From Lysobacter sp. S4-A87 (GTDB taxonomy: Bacteria; Pseudomonadota; Gammaproteobacteria; Xanthomonadales; Xanthomonadaceae): 64,000 nt of DNA. The stretch is from assembly GCF_022637455.1 (NCBI RefSeq), contig NZ_CP093341.1:1178001-1242000 (forward strand), written 5' to 3'. Below, piece by piece: positions 15,873 to 25,963 of this stretch. The position numbers and the translations under genes are program-made. Positions within the stretch are counted from its first letter, which is position 1. Each line of letters starts with the position of its first letter. The notes under the pieces were generated by a model that was given only the letters and a program-made list of their open reading frames with translations, was not told the origin of the DNA and searched no databases.

Positions 15873-18305
15873 TCAGTGCTTGAGGTCCGCTTGCGTCACA
15901 GAACCCGTGCCTTCGCGCACCTGCACCTCACCCTGTCCCGATGCCGGCACGGGTGCCAGCGGACGCTCCAGGGCGATGTCGAGCACTTCGTCGATCCACT
16001 TCACCGGAATGATCTTCATGCCCTGCGTCACCGCCTTGGGCAAGTCGACCAGATCCTTGCGGTTCTCATCGGGAATGATCACGGTGTGGATGCCGCCGCG
16101 CAGTGCGGCCAGCAGCTTTTCCTTCAGGCCGCCGATCGGCAGCACGCGGCCGCGCAGGGTGATCTCGCCGGTCATGGCCACGTCGGCCTTGACCGGGTTG
16201 CGGGTCAGCATCGACACCAGGGCCGTGGCCATGGCGATACCAGCGCTGGGGCCGTCCTTGGGGGTGGCACCCTCGGGCACGTGGACGTGGACGTCCTGCT
16301 TCTGCAGGAAGTCCAGGTCGATGCCGAGCCGATCGGTGCGGGCACGCACGACCGACAGCGCGGCCGAGGCCGATTCCTTCATGACATCGCCGAGCTGGCC
16401 GGTCAGCAGCAGCTGGCCCTTGCCCGGCACCAGCGTCGACTCGATCTGCAACAGATCGCCGCCCACTTCGGTCCAGGCCAGACCGGTCACCAGGCCGATC
16501 TCGTTCTGCTCCTCGGCGCGACCGAAGTCGTAGCGGCGCACGCCCAGGTACTTGTCGAGGTTCTTGGAAGTGACGTTGACCGCGGTGGTCTTGGCCTTCT
16601 TCGCCTTCGGTCCGGCGAGTGCGATTTCCTTGACCACCTTGCGGCAGATCTTGGCGATCTCGCGCTCGAGGCTGCGCACGCCCGACTCGCGCGTGTAGTA
16701 GCGCACGATGTCGCGCACCGCGCTTTCTGCCACCTTCAGCTCTTCAGGCTTCAGGCCATTGGCCTTGATCTGCTTGGGCATCAGGTAACGCATCGCGATG
16801 TTGAGCTTCTCTTCCTCGGTGTAACCCGGGATGCGGATCACTTCCATGCGGTCGAGCAGCGGGCCGGGGATGTTGAGCGAGTTCGACGTCGCCACGAACA
16901 TCACTTCCGACAGGTCGAGGTCGACTTCCAGGTAGTGATCGTTGAACGCGTTGTTCTGCTCCGGGTCGAGCACTTCCAGCAGCGCCGAAGACGGATCGCC
17001 GCGGAAGTCCATCGACATCTTGTCGATTTCGTCGAGCACGAACAGCGGGTTCTTGCTGCCGATCTTGTTGAGGTTCTGCACGATCCGGCCCGGCATCGAG
17101 CCGACGTAGGTGCGGCGATGGCCACGGATCTCGGCTTCGTCACGCACGCCGCCGAGCGACATGCGCACGAACTTGCGGTTGGTCGCCTTGGCGATCGACT
17201 GGCCCAGCGAGGTCTTGCCCACGCCCGGCGGCCCGACCAGGCACAGGATCGCGCCCTTCATGTGCTTCACGCGCGACTGCACCGCAAGGTATTCAAGGAT
17301 GCGTTCCTTGACCTTCTCCAGGCCGAAATGATCGGCGTCGAGCACGTCCTGCGCGGCCTTGAGGTCCTTGCGGATCTTGCTGCGCTTCTTCCACGGCACG
17401 CCGAGCAGCCAGTCCAGATAGTTGCGCACGACCGCGGCTTCGGCCGACATCGGCGACATCTGCTTGAGCTTGTTGAGCTCGGCCTTGGCCTTGGTCTCCA
17501 CCGGCTTGGGCATGCCGGCTTCGGCGATCTTGCGGGTCAGCTCGTCGACGTCGTTGGGCGCATCGTCGATCTCTCCGAGCTCCTTCTGGATCGCCTTCAT
17601 CTGCTCGTTGAGGTAGTACTCGCGCTGGCTCTTCTCCATCTGCGACTTGACGCGACCGCGGATGCGCTTTTCCAGCTGCTGCACGTCGATCTCGCCATCG
17701 ACCAGGCCGACCAGCGTTTCCAGGCGCGTGCCGATGCCATGGGTCTCGAGCAGCTTCTGCTTGTCGCCAATGCGCACGCCCAGGTGCGCGGCGATGGTGT
17801 CGGCCAGGCGGCCGGGCTCGTCGATGCCGGACAACGTCTGCATCAGTTCCGGCGGCAGCTTGCGATTGGTCTTGACGTACTGCTCGAACAAGCCCATCAG
17901 CGAGCGCGCGATCGCTTCGATCTCGCGCTCTTCGCGATCGCTCTCCGGCTCGACGACTTCGGCCTTGCCGGTCAGCGCGCCACCGGCCTCGGTGACGTCA
18001 TGCACGTTGACGCGCGACACGCCCTCGACCAGCACCTTGATCGTGCCGTCGGGGAGCTTGAGCAGTTGCAGGACCTGGGCCAGCGTGCCGATCTGGTAGA
18101 GATCGGCGGCGCCCGGGTCATCGGTTTCAGCGGACTTCTGCGCGACCAGCAGGATGCGCTTGTCCGATTCCATGGCCTGGTCCAGGGCATGGATGGACTT
18201 GTCGCGGCCGACGAAGAGCGGGATCACCATGTGCGGGAACACGACGACATCGCGCAACGGCAGCACCGGCAGGCTCAGAGTCTCGCGTTCTGGTGAGTCG
18301 GACAT
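15873..18305 (-). CDS. lon: ATP-dependent protease La (Lon)
   Basis: Lon (810 aa) degrades misfolded and regulatory proteins in the cytoplasm. The N-terminal substrate domain starts [21 protein letters not shown]. The AAA module has Walker [12 protein letters not shown] near residue 365 and Walker [12 protein letters not shown]. The C-terminal protease has the catalytic Ser in [13 protein letters not shown] and the Lys in [10 protein letters not shown]. The tail runs about 25 residues past E. coli Lon (784 aa). The ATG at 18305 is chosen at [14 protein letters not shown]; the upstream extension is not conserved. It lies 244 bp downstream of clpX. Confidence 0.97.
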   Translation of the reverse strand: MSDSPERETLSLPVLPLRDVVVFPHMVIPLFVGRDKSIHALDQAMESDKRILLVAQKSAETDDPGAADLYQIGTLAQVLQLLKLPDGTIKVLVEGVSRVNVHDVTEAGGALTGKAEVVEPESDREEREIEAIARSLMGLFEQYVKTNRKLPPELMQTLSGIDEPGRLADTIAAHLGVRIGDKQKLLETHGIGTRLETLVGLVDGEIDVQQLEKRIRGRVKSQMEKSQREYYLNEQMKAIQKELGEIDDAPNDVDELTRKIAEAGMPKPVETKAKAELNKLKQMSPMSAEAAVVRNYLDWLLGVPWKKRSKIRKDLKAAQDVLDADHFGLEKVKERILEYLAVQSRVKHMKGAILCLVGPPGVGKTSLGQSIAKATNRKFVRMSLGGVRDEAEIRGHRRTYVGSMPGRIVQNLNKIGSKNPLFVLDEIDKMSMDFRGDPSSALLEVLDPEQNNAFNDHYLEVDLDLSEVMFVATSNSLNIPGPLLDRMEVIRIPGYTEEEKLNIAMRYLMPKQIKANGLKPEELKVAESAVRDIVRYYTRESGVRSLEREIAKICRKVVKEIALAGPKAKKAKTTAVNVTSKNLDKYLGVRRYDFGRAEEQNEIGLVTGLAWTEVGGDLLQIESTLVPGKGQLLLTGQLGDVMKESASAALSVVRARTDRLGIDLDFLQKQDVHVHVPEGATPKDGPSAGIAMATALVSMLTRNPVKADVAMTGEITLRGRVLPIGGLKEKLLAALRGGIHTVIIPDENRKDLVDLPKAVTQGMKIIPVKWIDEVLDIALERPLAPVPASGQGEVQVREGTGSVTQADLKH

Positions 18306-18494
18306 GAGGGGGACTCCGGATAAGCGTGGACGGGCTCGACGCCCGAGGGATCTGTGGGCCTTCAACGCCCATGGCCACGGTTATGGGGGTCCGCGTGAAA
18401 GGATGCAAGCGGCGCGCAGGGAAAGCTGCGCGCCGGTCACAATTAATCCTTATTAATCAGGCAATTAGCCGAATTTGACAGGCATTGTCGAGAG

Positions 18495-18543
18495 CTCCCG
18501 GCCGAGCGGCCGGGAGTAGCCTGAATGGGCCCCCTCAGGGGCC
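18495..18543. terminator. Two GC-rich hairpins downstream of clpX
   Basis: Stems CTCCCGGCC / GGCCGGGAG (18495-18516, 4-nt loop) and GGCCCC / GGGGCC (18528-18543) follow the clpX stop on the leftward strand. Neither has a U-tract. They may terminate or protect the clpPX message ahead of lon. Confidence 0.55.
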
Positions 18544-18549
18544 GTCCGC

Positions 18550-19842
18550 TCAGTCGGCGGAAGCGACCTTCGGCGCCGCCGGCGGCGGGGTCTGGTAGAT
18601 CAGGTACGGCTCGGTCTTGTGGTCGATCACCGACTCGTCGACGACGACCTTGCTGACGTTCTCAAGCGACGGCAGTTCGTACATGGTGTCGAGCAGGACC
18701 GACTCGACGATGGTGCGCAGGCCACGGGCGCCGGTCTTGCGCTTGAGCGCCTTGCGGGCGATAGCGGCCAGGGCGTCCGGGCGGAATTCCAGCTCCACGC
18801 CTTCCATGTCGAACAGCTTCTTGAACTGCTTGGTGATGGCGTTCTTCGGCTCGGTCAGGATCTTGACCAGCGCCGGCTCGTCGAGCTCCTCGAGCGTCGC
18901 GACCACCGGCAGGCGGCCGACGAACTCGGGGATCAGGCCGAACTTGATCAGGTCTTCCGGCTCGACGTCAGCCAGCAGCTTGCCGATGTCGGACTTGCGC
19001 TCGCTGCTCTTGACCTTGGCGCCGAAGCCGATGCCGCCGGCCTCGGTGCTGCGCTGCTGGATGATCTTGTCCAGGCCGGCGAACGCGCCGCCGACGACGA
19101 ACAGGATGTTGCGCGTGTCGACCTGCAGGAATTCCTGCTGCGGGTGCTTGCGACCGCCCTGCGGCGGCACGCTGGCGACGGTGCCTTCGATCAGCTTGAG
19201 CAGCGCCTGCTGCACGCCTTCGCCGGACACGTCACGGGTGATCGACGGGTTGTCGCTCTTGCGCGAGATCTTGTCGATCTCGTCGATGTAGACGATGCCC
19301 TGCTGCGCCTTCTCGACGTCGTAGTCGCACTTCTGCAGCAGCTTCTGGATGATGTTTTCCACGTCCTCACCGACATAGCCGGCTTCGGTCAGCGTGGTCG
19401 CATCGGCGATCGTGAACGGCACGTTGAGCAGGCGCGCCAGCGTTTCGGCCAGCAGCGTCTTGCCCGAACCGGTCGGACCGACCAGCAGGATGTTGGACTT
19501 GGCAAGCTCGACGTCGTCGTTCTTCTGACGGCTCTCGATGCGCTTGTAATGGTTGTACACGGCGACCGCGAGCGTGCGCTTGGCGCGCGTCTGGCCGATC
19601 ACGTACTGGTCGAGCACCTCGAGGATCTCGCGCGGCTTGGGCAGGTGGCTGCGGGCCGACTGCGCCTTTTCCTCGAGTTCCTCGCGGATGATGTCGTTGC
19701 ACAGCTCGACGCACTCGTCGCAGATGAACACGCTCGGGCCCGCAATGAGTTTGCGGACCTCGTGCTGGCTCTTCCCGCAGAACGAGCAGTACAGAATCTT
19801 GTTGCTGTCGCCGGTGCTGCGGCCCTGTCGATCGTCGCTCAT
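18550..19842 (-). CDS. clpX: ClpX, ATPase subunit of ClpXP protease
   Basis: ClpX (430 aa) is the hexameric AAA+ unfoldase that feeds ClpP. The N-terminal zinc domain has four cysteines ([10 protein letters not shown] ... [10 protein letters not shown]), followed by Walker [13 protein letters not shown] near residue 127, Walker [11 protein letters not shown], the [11 protein letters not shown] pore region and the ClpP-docking IGF-type loop (GGIGFGAKV). The ATG at 19842 overlaps the stop of a 16-codon leader ORF (ATGA). A TTG four codons upstream in frame is an alternative start. No good Shine-Dalgarno precedes the ATG, which suggests coupling to the leader. Confidence 0.96.
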   Translation of the reverse strand: MSDDRQGRSTGDSNKILYCSFCGKSQHEVRKLIAGPSVFICDECVELCNDIIREELEEKAQSARSHLPKPREILEVLDQYVIGQTRAKRTLAVAVYNHYKRIESRQKNDDVELAKSNILLVGPTGSGKTLLAETLARLLNVPFTIADATTLTEAGYVGEDVENIIQKLLQKCDYDVEKAQQGIVYIDEIDKISRKSDNPSITRDVSGEGVQQALLKLIEGTVASVPPQGGRKHPQQEFLQVDTRNILFVVGGAFAGLDKIIQQRSTEAGGIGFGAKVKSSERKSDIGKLLADVEPEDLIKFGLIPEFVGRLPVVATLEELDEPALVKILTEPKNAITKQFKKLFDMEGVELEFRPDALAAIARKALKRKTGARGLRTIVESVLLDTMYELPSLENVSKVVVDESVIDHKTEPYLIYQTPPPAAPKVASAD

Positions 19843-19889
19843 GCTTGTGCCCAAGTGGTGCTTTTGGTGGTGCTTTTGGTGGTGCTCAT
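19839..19889 (-). CDS. Candidate 16-codon leader ORF translationally coupled to clpX
   Basis: An ATG at 19889 opens a 16-residue peptide, [16 protein letters not shown], whose TGA (19841-19839) overlaps the clpX ATG as ATGA. The peptide is built from a Ser-Thr-Thr-Lys repeat encoded by 12-bp tandem DNA units. A weak AGGACGGG lies about 15 bp upstream. A coupled leader would explain the missing ribosome site of clpX, but translation is unproven. It could equally be chance sequence created by the tandem repeat. Confidence 0.4.
   Translation of the reverse strand: MSTTKSTTKSTTWAQA
19854..19889. repeat. 12-bp tandem repeat immediately upstream of clpX (3 units)
   Basis: Units RGTGGTGCTTTT at 19854-19865 and 19866-19877, with a third diverged at its end (19878-19889). 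The repeat forms the body of the candidate leader ORF. Confidence 0.85.
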
Positions 19890-20027
19890 GTCGGAACCCG
19901 TCCTGTCTTGAACGCGTTCAGGTGCTACGGCCCGAGAATAACACAGCGCTCCGGCCCGCTTCGCGGGCCGGCTCAGGGGCCGAAATGATAGGTGGATCAA
20001 GGACCTGGACGGACTCAGGAGGGCGTC

Positions 20028-20654
20028 TCAGGTGGTCTGGATCGAGTCTTCCGGGCGCCGTTCCAGCACCTGGTCGACCAGGCCGTACTCACGGGCGGCC
20101 TCGGCGCTCTTGAAGTTGTCGCGCTCGGTGTCGCGCGCGATGGTCTCAAGGGCCTGGCCGGTGTGCTTGGCGAGGATCTCGTTGAGGCGCTGGCGCAGGG
20201 TCAGGATTTCGCGGGCGTGGATGTCGATGTCCGTCGCCTGGCCCTGGAAGCCGCCCAGCGGCTGGTGGATCATGACCCGCGAATTGGGCAGCGCGTAACG
20301 CTTGCCCTTGGCGCCGGCAGCCAGCAGCAGCGCGCCCATCGAGGCGGCCTGGCCGACGCAGATGGTGCTCACGTCCGGCTTGATGTACTGCATGGTGTCG
20401 TAGATCGCCAGGCCCGCGGTGACCACGCCACCGGGCGAGTTGATGTACAGGCTGATGTCCTTCTCGGGGTTTTCGGCCTCGAGGAACAGCATCTGCGCAA
20501 CGATCACGTTGGCGACATGGTCGTCGACGCCGCCGACCAGGAAGATCACGCGCTCCTTGAGCAGGCGCGAGTAGATGTCGTAGGCACGCTCGCCGCGGCT
20601 GGTCTGTTCGACCACCATCGGGACGAGGTTCAAAGCTCGGGTCAGGTTGTCCAT
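20028..20654 (-). CDS. clpP: ATP-dependent Clp protease proteolytic subunit
   Basis: ClpP (208 aa) is the tetradecameric serine protease chamber for ClpX and ClpA. The catalytic triad is visible: Ser in [14 protein letters not shown], His in [10 protein letters not shown], and Asp within the [11 protein letters not shown] helix. The hydrophobic N-terminal segment that docks the ATPase and the [17 protein letters not shown] oxyanion region are intact. The start [17 protein letters not shown] at 20654 matches the family. It lies 185 bp upstream of clpX and 165 bp downstream of tig on the same strand. Confidence 0.97.
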   Translation of the reverse strand: MDNLTRALNLVPMVVEQTSRGERAYDIYSRLLKERVIFLVGGVDDHVANVIVAQMLFLEAENPEKDISLYINSPGGVVTAGLAIYDTMQYIKPDVSTICVGQAASMGALLLAAGAKGKRYALPNSRVMIHQPLGGFQGQATDIDIHAREILTLRQRLNEILAKHTGQALETIARDTERDNFKSAEAAREYGLVDQVLERRPEDSIQTT

Positions 20655-20819
20655 GGAATCGACGGCACCTTGGGTCTGGAATTGGGCGCTTGCTGGAAGC
20701 GTAGTACGGTCAAATTGGGGCCAACCGGACCGGAGCGCAAGGGGCACGTACGCAGCTCGCTGCGAACCGCGGCGGTACGGCACCGTCCGGTGCCGTCGCC
20801 GTGGTCCGGCGCGAAGCGG

Positions 20820-22115
20820 TTACTGGCGGATCGCGTCGTTGAACGACAGCGGCTGCTCGTTGTGCTGGGCGCGCTCGGCGATCCAGTCGATCACCTGCTC
20901 TTCCATCACCCGCGCCTGCAGGCCCGACATCAGCTGGGCGTCGTTGCGGTACAGCTCGACCACCTGCTGCGGCTCCTCGTAGGTCGAGGCGATCAGCTGC
21001 AGGGTCTCGTTGACGCGCTTGGGTTCCAGACGCAGCTCGTTGCGGCGGGCGATCTCGCCGACGATCAGGCCGACCAGCACGCGCTTGCGCGCAGCGTCCA
21101 TGAAGCCCATGTGGGCGTCGGCCGGGATCTCGCCGATGGCGCGGCCCTGGCGGCGGGCCTGCTCGATGGTCTGGCGGGCCATGTCGCGGGCTTCGTTCTC
21201 GACCAGCTTCGGCGGCATCTCGACGTGCGAGTAACCGGCAATCAGCTGCTCGCCGACTTCACGGCGCAGGCGGGTCATCAGCGCGCCCTTGAGCTCGCGC
21301 TCCAGGTTGCTGCGGATGTCGGCGCGGAACTGCTCGGCGTCGCCGCTGCGCACGCCGAAGCTCTTGATGAAGGCAAAGTCGACGTCCGGCAGCACCGGCT
21401 CGGACACCTTGGTGGCCTTCAGGTGGACCTGGACGGTACGGCCGGCGAACTGCGGCACGCGCCATTCCGGCGGGAACTCGACCTCGGCGACCTTCTCGTC
21501 GCCGGCCTTCAGGCCGACCAGGGCCGACTCGATCGCCGGCAGCATGGCGGCCGAACCGATGATGGTGGCACCGCGCTCGACGCCCTCGGCGGGCAGGCGC
21601 TCGTCGCCGGCTTGCGACCAGGTCTCCAGCTCGACTGCGTCGCCAGCGACAGCTTCACGCTCGACGGCGTTCCAGCTGCGGCGCTGCAGGCGCAGGTTCT
21701 CGATCATCGCGTCGATGTCGGCGTCGCTGACTTCGGCGGTGTGGCGGATGACGTTGAGGGCAGCGACGTCGATGTCACCGAAATCCGGCACCACTTCGAA
21801 CGTGGCCACGTAGGCCAGCTCGGCGTCCGAAGCCGGGACAATCTGCGGGTTGCCGGCGATCTGCAGCGACTGCTCGCGGATCGCATTGCTGAAGCCCTCG
21901 CGCAGCAGGCCGTCGAGGACCTCGGCGCGGACCTGGGCGCCGAAGCGCTGCTCGATCACCTTGGCGGGGATTTTGCCGGGGCGGAAACCCTTGATCTTGG
22001 CGCCGCGCGAGATCTCGCGCAGGCGGCCGCCGACGACGGCTTCCAGGCGATCCGCCGGGAGGCTGAAGGTCATCCGACGTTCGAGGTTGCCGAGCGATTC
22101 GACCGAAACTTGCAT
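20820..22115 (-). CDS. tig: Trigger factor (ribosome-associated chaperone, PPIase)
   Basis: Trigger factor (431 aa; E. coli 432) binds ribosomal protein uL23 and shelters nascent chains. The N-terminal ribosome-binding signature [22 protein letters not shown] is at about residues 38-59. A central FKBP-type PPIase domain ([14 protein letters not shown]...) follows and a helical C-terminal cradle completes the protein. The insert of the PPIase domain looks shortened and diverged relative to E. coli, so isomerase activity is uncertain. The ATG at 22115 starts at [15 protein letters not shown]; the extended open frame above is not conserved. Confidence 0.96.
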   Translation of the reverse strand: MQVSVESLGNLERRMTFSLPADRLEAVVGGRLREISRGAKIKGFRPGKIPAKVIEQRFGAQVRAEVLDGLLREGFSNAIREQSLQIAGNPQIVPASDAELAYVATFEVVPDFGDIDVAALNVIRHTAEVSDADIDAMIENLRLQRRSWNAVEREAVAGDAVELETWSQAGDERLPAEGVERGATIIGSAAMLPAIESALVGLKAGDEKVAEVEFPPEWRVPQFAGRTVQVHLKATKVSEPVLPDVDFAFIKSFGVRSGDAEQFRADIRSNLERELKGALMTRLRREVGEQLIAGYSHVEMPPKLVENEARDMARQTIEQARRQGRAIGEIPADAHMGFMDAARKRVLVGLIVGEIARRNELRLEPKRVNETLQLIASTYEEPQQVVELYRNDAQLMSGLQARVMEEQVIDWIAERAQHNEQPLSFNDAIRQ

Positions 22116-22451
22116 ATCCACTCCTGCCACCGCGGCGACCTGCCACGGCACGATGTTGATGATCCTGTCCGACCGCGGCCGCAGCGAAAACGAGCCCGCC
22201 GGCCAGCGGAACGGAATAGTTTCGCCGATTACGGGCCGCGCCGCCAGCGTGGGCACGGATTCAGGGAGAGAGTTGTTGGGCCCCAGCCCGAAGGGCCGAC
22301 GCCCGGACCTCAGGAGCCCGGCCCGTTGGGGCAACCACTCGCGAGCGCTCGCTCCAGTGCGATGGCCGCCTGGAGCAACACCCGGGGGCGTTGGGGCGAC
22401 CACTCGCGACGGCTCGCTCAATTCTGTCGGCCGCCCATGGTTCGGGCGGCG
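22116..22451. other. 336-bp leader region of tig with imperfect direct repeat
   Basis: No gene is seen in this stretch between tRNA-Leu and tig. It contains a 30-bp imperfect direct repeat, CGTTGGGGCAACCACTCGCG... at 22324-22353 and 22389-22418 (3 mismatches, 65-bp period). The tig promoter should lie here, but I could not place it with confidence. Confidence 0.6.
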
Positions 22452-22536
22452 TGGTGCGAAAGGCGGGACTCGAACCCGCACGCCTTGCGGCACTGGAACC
22501 TAAATCCAGGGCGTCTACCAATTCCGCCACTTTCGC
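22452..22536 (-). tRNA. tRNA-Leu(TAG)
   Basis: 85-nt class II tRNA with encoded CCA; acceptor GCGAAAG, anticodon loop TTTAGGT (TAG, reading CUA), long variable arm TGCCGCAAGGCGT, T-arm GGGTTCGAGTCCC. It is last of the five-tRNA leftward cluster. Confidence 0.97.
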
Positions 22537-22602
22537 CTTGCCTTGCGCGGCCGAAACCGTCGCGGCGGCATTCTAGGCCGGAACTCTGGCATTGGGGTGC
22601 CG

Positions 22603-22636
22603 GAAAAGAAAAAAGCACCTGGGGTTGCCAGGTGCT
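22603..22636 (-). terminator. Terminator between tRNA-Lys and tRNA-Leu
   Basis: Read leftward, the AGCACCTGG / CCAGGTGCT 9-bp stem is followed by a T-rich tract (A-rich 22603-22613 on plus). It lies 9 bp past the tRNA-Lys 3' end, so tRNA-Leu probably needs its own promoter or read-through. Confidence 0.88.
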
Positions 22637-22645
22637 TTCCGGGAT

Positions 22646-22721
22646 TGGTGGGCCGTCAAGGATTCGAACCTTGGACCTATTGATTAAGAGTCAACTGCTC
22701 TACCAACTGAGCTAACGGCCC
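22646..22721 (-). tRNA. tRNA-Lys(CTT)
   Basis: 76 nt with encoded CCA; acceptor GGGCCGT, anticodon stem GTTGA/TCAAT around loop CTCTTAA (CTT), T-arm AAGGTTCGAATCCTT. Confidence 0.96.
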
Positions 22722-22786
22722 GGAACAACTAGGTGCGAAATCATAACAACAAAAATCGATCCCGCCAACATCATGCAACAACAAAA

Positions 22787-22863
22787 TGGGGTGGCTGAGG
22801 GGACTCGAACCCCCGACATCTGGAATCACAATCCAGTACTCTAACCAACTGAGCTACAGCCAC
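22787..22863 (-). tRNA. tRNA-His(GTG)
   Basis: Acceptor GTGGCTG with an encoded extra G at position -1 (22864) opposite discriminator C, as required for histidyl-tRNA synthetase. Anticodon GTG in loop TTGTGAT; encoded CCA. Confidence 0.97.
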
Positions 22864-22912
22864 CATAAAGCTTGTTTTCGCGGGTCCGGCATACATGCCT
22901 GACCCATTTGAC

Positions 22913-22989
22913 TGGCGCGCCCGGCGGGACTCGAACCCACAACCACCGGCTTAGAAGGCCGGTGCTCTATCCGGTTGAGCTACGGGCGC
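22913..22989 (-). tRNA. tRNA-Arg(TCT)
   Basis: 77 nt with encoded CCA; acceptor GCGCCCG, anticodon loop CTTCTAA (TCT, reading AGA), T-arm GTGGGTTCGAGTCCCGC. Confidence 0.96.
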
Positions 22990-23086
22990 CAGCGTCGCAT
23001 CTTAACTGACACTCGGAACTGACACTCGCGGGAGCATTCCAGCTCCGGTCGGATCATTTCTGATCCTGGTTCAAGCACCTGGCGGA

Positions 23087-23163
23087 TGGTCGGGGCAGAG
23101 GGATTCGAACCCACGACATCCAGCTCCCAAAGCTGGCGCTCTACCAGGCTGAGCTATACCCCG
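23087..23163 (-). tRNA. tRNA-Pro(TGG)
   Basis: 77 nt with encoded CCA; acceptor CGGGGTA (one G-T pair), anticodon loop TTTGGGA (TGG), T-arm GTGGGTTCGAATCCC. It is first of the leftward Pro-Arg-His-Lys-Leu cluster. Confidence 0.97.
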
Positions 23164-23257
23164 AGTCCCGGACTCTCGTTGCGCGCCAACGCCGCGAAAG
23201 GCCGGCTAGTTTGGGCGGATGCCGCGTCCATGTCAACGAGATCGGGCGCTTTTTCCT

Positions 23258-24589
23258 TCAGGCGCCCGCATCCGAACGCACCGGCAGGCCCTTGCGCACG
23301 GGCCACAACATCGCGATCACGGTGATCGCGCCGAGCAGCCAGCTGTAGTGAACGCTGCCCGCCAGCGCCAAGGGCGATACCGCGCCCAGCGAAGCGGCCA
23401 GCAGGATCTGCGCGCCGTAGGGCAACACGCCCTGCGTGACGCAGGCAAAGATGTCCAGGACGCTGGCCGCGCGCGCCGGCGGCACACCATGCTGCTGGGC
23501 GATATCGCGCGCCAGACCGCCGCTGATCAGGATCGCGACGGTGTTGTTGGCAGTGAACACATCGGTCGTCGCCGACAGCGCGGCGATGCTGATTTCGCCG
23601 GCGCGGCGACTGCGATGACCGCGGGCGAAGCGCCCGATCACCTGCGCCAGCCAGCTCAGTCCACCGGTGGCCTTCATCAACGCACCCAGCCCGCCGACCA
23701 GCAGCGACAGCAGGGTGATTTCGATCATGCTCTCGAAGCCTTCCCAGATATGGGTGGCGTAGGACGCGACACTGAATTCGTCGGCGAAGATCGCGCCGAA
23801 TGCACCGGCGATCACCAGCCCCAGGCTCAGCACGATGATCACGTCGACGCCGGCCAGCGCCAGCCCGAGCACGACCAGATACGGCAGGATCAGCCACGGC
23901 GACACCGGATCGAGCGGCTGCACGGGCGCCGTCTCGGCGACCAGGCCCAGCACGATCACGGTGAGCACGGCGGCCGGCAGCGCCAGTTTCAGGTTCTCGC
24001 GGAACTTGTCGCGCATGCTGCAGCCCTGGGTGCGGCTGGCGACGATGGCGGTGTCGGAAATCACCGAAAGGTTGTCGCCGAAGGTGGCGCCACCGATGAC
24101 GGCGCCCAGCACCAGCGCGCGATCGAGTCCGGAAGCGTCGGACACACCCAGCGCGATCGGCGCGACCGCCGCGATGGTGCCCATCGACGTGCCCAGCGAC
24201 AGCGAGATGAAACCGGCAACGACGAACAGGCCTGGCAGCAACAACGCGGGGTGCACGTGGCCGATGCCGAGGGCAACGATCGCATCGACCGCCCCGATCG
24301 CCTTGGACACTTCGACGAAGCCACCGGCGAGCAGGAAGATCAGGCACATCAGCACCACGTTGTGGTCGCCCATGCCCGACAGCAGCGTCTCCAATGGCTT
24401 GAGCCCGCGACGCCAAGCAATGAACGCCGCCAGCGCCAGCGCCGGCAGGATCGCCACGGGCGCACGCAGTTGATAGAAGCCCATCGCCTCACCGTGCATC
24501 GTGTAGTACAGGCCCGCACCGAAGAACAGCGCCAGGAACAGCAGCAGCGGCGCCAGCGCCCACGCGCTCGGGCGGACCGATTCGTTCAT
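23258..24589 (-). CDS. NhaC-family Na+/H+ antiporter
   Basis: This 443-aa polytopic inner-membrane protein has about 11-12 hydrophobic helices. Conserved NhaC/ArsB-superfamily features are GTSMGTIAAVAPIALG, the GAVIGGATFGDNLSVISDTAI segment and a second inverted-repeat counterpart ATTDVFTANNTVAILISGG, followed by LPYGAQILLAASL. It probably exchanges Na+ (or a carboxylate/amino-acid pair in related NhaC proteins) for protons. The ATG at 24589 (MNESVRPSAWALAPLLLF) directly precedes the first helix. It is transcribed leftward, apart from the IDH gene by 152 bp. Confidence 0.88.
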   Translation of the reverse strand: MNESVRPSAWALAPLLLFLALFFGAGLYYTMHGEAMGFYQLRAPVAILPALALAAFIAWRRGLKPLETLLSGMGDHNVVLMCLIFLLAGGFVEVSKAIGAVDAIVALGIGHVHPALLLPGLFVVAGFISLSLGTSMGTIAAVAPIALGVSDASGLDRALVLGAVIGGATFGDNLSVISDTAIVASRTQGCSMRDKFRENLKLALPAAVLTVIVLGLVAETAPVQPLDPVSPWLILPYLVVLGLALAGVDVIIVLSLGLVIAGAFGAIFADEFSVASYATHIWEGFESMIEITLLSLLVGGLGALMKATGGLSWLAQVIGRFARGHRSRRAGEISIAALSATTDVFTANNTVAILISGGLARDIAQQHGVPPARAASVLDIFACVTQGVLPYGAQILLAASLGAVSPLALAGSVHYSWLLGAITVIAMLWPVRKGLPVRSDAGA

Positions 24590-24693
24590 CTTTCTATCCG
24601 GATGGATTTGTAGTCCCGTGGATTTTGCAGCGCAGCAAGGGCGCTGTCGAGTGCATGGGCGGAACAGTGGCTGCGCACGAGCCGGCCCAAACG

Positions 24694-24717
24694 AAAACGG
24701 GGCGCCAAAGCGCCCCG
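24694..24717 (-). terminator. Terminator of the isocitrate dehydrogenase gene
   Basis: CGGGGCGC / GCGCCCCG stem (8 bp, loop CAAA) with a short T-tract (TTTT) on the leftward strand, 25 bp past the stop. Confidence 0.8.
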
Positions 24718-24741
24718 TCGTTCGCCCGCAGGATCGTGCGA

Positions 24742-25749
24742 TCAGATCCGGCTGGCAATCGCCTTCGCGAAGGACATCGTATTGCCGCTGCCGCCCAGGT
24801 CCGGCGTCAGCGAATCCTTGGCCTCCAGCGTGGCGATGATCGCCGCACGCAGGCGGCCCGCCTTCTCCGTCTGGCCGAGATGGTCGAGCATCTGCGCCGC
24901 GCCCAGCAGCAACGCGCACGGGTTGGCCTTGCCCTGCCCCGCGATGTCCGGAGCCGTGCCGTGCACCGCCTCGAAGATCGCCGCATCAGTGCCGATGTTG
25001 GCACCCGGCGCCAGACCGAGACCACCGACCAGGCCCGCGCACAGATCGGAAATGATGTCGCCGAACAGGTTGGTGGTGACGATGATGTCGAACTGCTCCG
25101 GACGCATCACCAGCTGCATGCAGGTGTTGTCGACGATCATCTCGTTGCACTCGATGTCCGGGTATTCCGCCGCCACCGCACGCGCAGTCTTGAGGAACAG
25201 GCCCGACGTCGACTTGAGGATGTTGGCCTTGTGCACGACCGTGACCTTCTTGCGACCGGTCTTGCGGGCCAGCTCGAAGGCATAGCGCACGATGCGCTCG
25301 GAACCGCGGCGCGTGACCTTCTGCGTGAGCATCGCGACCTCGCCGTCTTCCGACAGCGTCTGGCCCTCGCCGATGTAGGCGCCTTCGGTGTTCTCGCGCA
25401 CCGTGATCAGATCGACGCCGTCCGGGAACCGCGACTTCGTGTTCGGGAACGACTTGGCCGGACGCACGTTCGCGTACAGGTCGAAACGCTTGCGCAGCTC
25501 GACGTTGATCGAGCTGAAGCCCTCGCCGACCGGCGTGGTCAGCGGGCTCTTGAGCGCGATGCGGTTCTTGCGGATCGAATCCATCGTCGACTGCGGCAGC
25601 AGCTCGCCGTGCTTCTCGAGCGCGACCAGGCCGGCATCGGCGAATTCGTACTGCAGTCCGACATCCATCGTGTCGAGCACGTGCAGGGTGGCGTCCATGA
25701 TTTCCGGGCCGATACCGTCGCCACGGATGACCGTGATGGTCTGCGTCAT
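24742..25749 (-). CDS. NAD-dependent isocitrate dehydrogenase (subgroup II)
   Basis: This 335-aa beta-decarboxylating dehydrogenase is much shorter than E. coli Icd (416 aa). It opens ITVIRGDGIGPEIMDATL. Substrate residues lie in LKSPLTTPVGEGFSSINVELRK (the Ser/Asn loop), followed by DLITVRENTEGAYIGEG, the catalytic Lys in VHKANILKSTSGLF, and the metal Asp in TTNLFGDIISDL. The cofactor site reads HGTAPDIAGQGKANPCALLL. The Asp-Ile-Ala context fits NAD use, as characterised for the xanthomonad enzyme. It should catalyse isocitrate to 2-oxoglutarate in the TCA cycle. Homoisocitrate or isopropylmalate dehydrogenase are close relatives, less likely here. Confidence 0.88.
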   Translation of the reverse strand: MTQTITVIRGDGIGPEIMDATLHVLDTMDVGLQYEFADAGLVALEKHGELLPQSTMDSIRKNRIALKSPLTTPVGEGFSSINVELRKRFDLYANVRPAKSFPNTKSRFPDGVDLITVRENTEGAYIGEGQTLSEDGEVAMLTQKVTRRGSERIVRYAFELARKTGRKKVTVVHKANILKSTSGLFLKTARAVAAEYPDIECNEMIVDNTCMQLVMRPEQFDIIVTTNLFGDIISDLCAGLVGGLGLAPGANIGTDAAIFEAVHGTAPDIAGQGKANPCALLLGAAQMLDHLGQTEKAGRLRAAIIATLEAKDSLTPDLGGSGNTMSFAKAIASRI

Positions 25750-25963
25750 AGGGGATTTCTTCCAGGCTGATGGGCGCCCTGCGGAGGGTACGGCGCCGGA
25801 TGGTTAGCCCCGGAATTATGCCGGAAGCGGCGTCCTCCTGCAGGAACGGGCGCCTCGGACTTTCGTCTGAAGGCCGCCTGGCGACCGTTCAGGCCGTCCC
25901 CGGATGCCGCCCGGGCAAGCATGGCGGTCGAAACCGCCACGGCAGGCACAACGCGACCGCGGC

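Noticed and set aside
15876-18296. Rightward open frame of about 806 codons opposite lon
   Set aside because: Exact mirror of lon codon bias; no independent start signal or motif.
18420-18480. Heat-shock (sigma-32) promoter for lon in the AT-rich stretch upstream
   Set aside because: The AT-rich segment is there, but no convincing CTTGAA/CCCCAT-type pair at correct spacing could be found by eye.
20820-22493. Long N-terminal extension of trigger factor up to 22493
   Set aside because: The added residues are the translated tRNA-leader region and lack conservation; the family start is at 22115.
19992-22715. Long rightward open frame across clpP and tig
   Set aside because: Antisense to two clear chaperone/protease genes; translation is compositionally biased and runs through tRNA genes.
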